Shown one piece after another: positions 63,521-64,000 of a DNA stretch of 64,000 nucleotides (position 1 is its first letter; each line of letters opens with the position of its first letter). The notes under the pieces are model-generated. The model did not search any database and was not told where the DNA came from. It was given only the letters and a program-made list of their open reading frames with translations. Made by a program: the position numbers and the translations under genes. Source of the DNA: Candidatus Peribacteria bacterium (GTDB lineage: Bacteria; Patescibacteriota; Gracilibacteria; UBA1369; UBA12463); NCBI GenBank assembly GCA_943354965.1, contig CALRDN010000006.1:1-64000 (forward strand). Direction: 5' to 3'.

Positions 63521-64000
63521 TAAATCCGATGAAGTAACTTCCTGAACTTTAGCGCATTATTACGGGAAACTTCAAGTACTCCTACACACTGAGAATCCAA
63601 AAAAGCTGCGTACACATCCTGCGCAAGATCAATATCAGACGGGAGAGCAATCTCCAATCCATTCGAAAGTCGTCTGTGCTCGTCTTGTGAAATATCGATT
63701 CGCACAAGCTCCGAAACGCCCGCCTCAAGCGGAAGGAGGAAGGCGGTGACATTCGCCTCCAGCTGCGAAAGTTCCTCAGCCGTATGCGCATCAGCAACGG
63801 AAAAAGGCCCAATCGACTCACGTCTCAAACTTCCCACAAAAGCACCAACTCCAAGTAGCGACCCAAGAGTATCAATCAAGCTTCGCACATAGGTTCCCGA
63901 ACCAACCGAGCACTCAAAGGTAAAGTTCGGAGGATCAAAACTCGGAATATCAAAAGAAAAAACTTCTGTCGCACGTGGCTTCATAATCACCTCTTCCCCT
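63520..64000 (-). CDS. truB: tRNA pseudouridine synthase B, C-terminal part (cut by window edge)
   Basis: The C-terminal 160 or so residues of TruB, which makes pseudouridine 55 in the T arm of tRNAs. Seen: VGSGTYVRSLIDTLGSLLGV (the typical SGTYIRSL segment), GAFVGSLRRESIGPFSVADA and the C-terminal PUA-like part. The frame stays open to the right edge of the window, so the catalytic domain with the active-site Asp is outside. The TAA stop is shared with the ATG of the next gene. Confidence 0.9.
   Translation of the reverse strand, partial: GEEVIMKPRATEVFSFDIPSFDPPNFTFECSVGSGTYVRSLIDTLGSLLGVGAFVGSLRRESIGPFSVADAHTAEELSQLEANVTAFLLPLEAGVSELVRIDISQDEHRRLSNGLEIALPSDIDLAQDVYAAFLDSQCVGVLEVSRNNALKFRKLLHRI

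Overview
What it is. The window is a densely packed bacterial chromosome segment, roughly 40-45% GC by eye, with about 57 protein genes and 3 tRNAs. I see no insertion sequence, prophage, CRISPR array or rRNA. TGA is used as an ordinary stop (nadB, gpmI and the second ABC permease), so this is the standard bacterial code and not the UGA=Gly code of Gracilibacteria/Absconditabacteria. Compact genes, genes abutting or overlapping, an almost complete absence of Shine-Dalgarno motifs, a lone VirB4-like ATPase, the SLH/FecR/PEGA envelope proteins and several divergent core enzymes (PriA, Lgt, SecD) suggest a Patescibacteria/CPR organism. A Peregrinibacteria-like lineage is my best guess, by inference only.

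Layout. 1-8.1 kb: PLP protein YggS, ClpP, RimK, a lipoprotein, a flavin reductase, DoxX, tRNA-Leu and tRNA-Lys, a GT4 glycosyltransferase, RadA and TatD. 8.1-8.5 kb: the only long gene-poor gap. 8.5-24.8 kb: NadB, then leftward PrfA, PrmC, bS21, GyrB and a FecR-domain protein, then a rightward SLH-S41 protease, a leftward VirB4-like ATPase, and rightward GyrA and a thrombospondin-type-3 repeat protein. 24.8-30.8 kb: bL31, a three-gene ABC-2 exporter, Tgt, RuvA and an M24 aminopeptidase. 30.8-42.8 kb: an unknown 476-residue protein, a PurQ-PurS fusion, GlmS, pyruvate kinase, RuvC, a TPR protein, prepilin peptidase, GpmI and ManC. 42.8-48.9 kb: a Thr/Ser-rich lipoprotein, a sugar-isomerase-like cupin, a giant SecDF, tRNA-Arg and a DMT transporter. 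48.9-57.9 kb: PriA-like protein, unknown proteins, an HNH protein, TrpS, PyrG, a membrane protein with GspF-N-like repeats, Lgt and a small membrane protein. 57.8-64.0 kb: leftward cluster truB-wecA/tagO-like-dnaG-rpoD-greA-PEGA protein.

How it fits together. Most genes are housekeeping: replication and topology (GyrA, GyrB, DnaG, PriA-like, RuvA, RuvC, RadA), transcription (RpoD, GreA), translation (bS21, bL31, PrfA, PrmC, TrpS, Tgt, TruB, tRNAs), lower glycolysis (GpmI, Pyk) and nucleotide/NAD precursors (PyrG, PurQ-PurS, NadB). A second theme is the cell surface: GlmS, ManC with its separate cupin, the WecA/TagO-like transferase and GT4 feed glycan synthesis, while SecDF, Lgt, PilD, VirB4-like, the SLH protease and several lipoproteins/anchored proteins handle export and envelope architecture.

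Most notable: the SecD half of SecDF carries a parvulin (PpiC-type) prolyl isomerase domain inserted into its periplasmic head, preceded by what looks like a second, degenerate parvulin repeat, plus an extra membrane hairpin. If real, this is a foldase built into the translocation motor. Other points for follow-up are Shine-Dalgarno-free initiation with short or leaderless mRNAs, a promoter that seems nested in a terminator ahead of the cupin gene, a PurQ-PurS-PurS fusion without PurL nearby, a PriA without helicase motifs and an Lgt with altered active-site residues.
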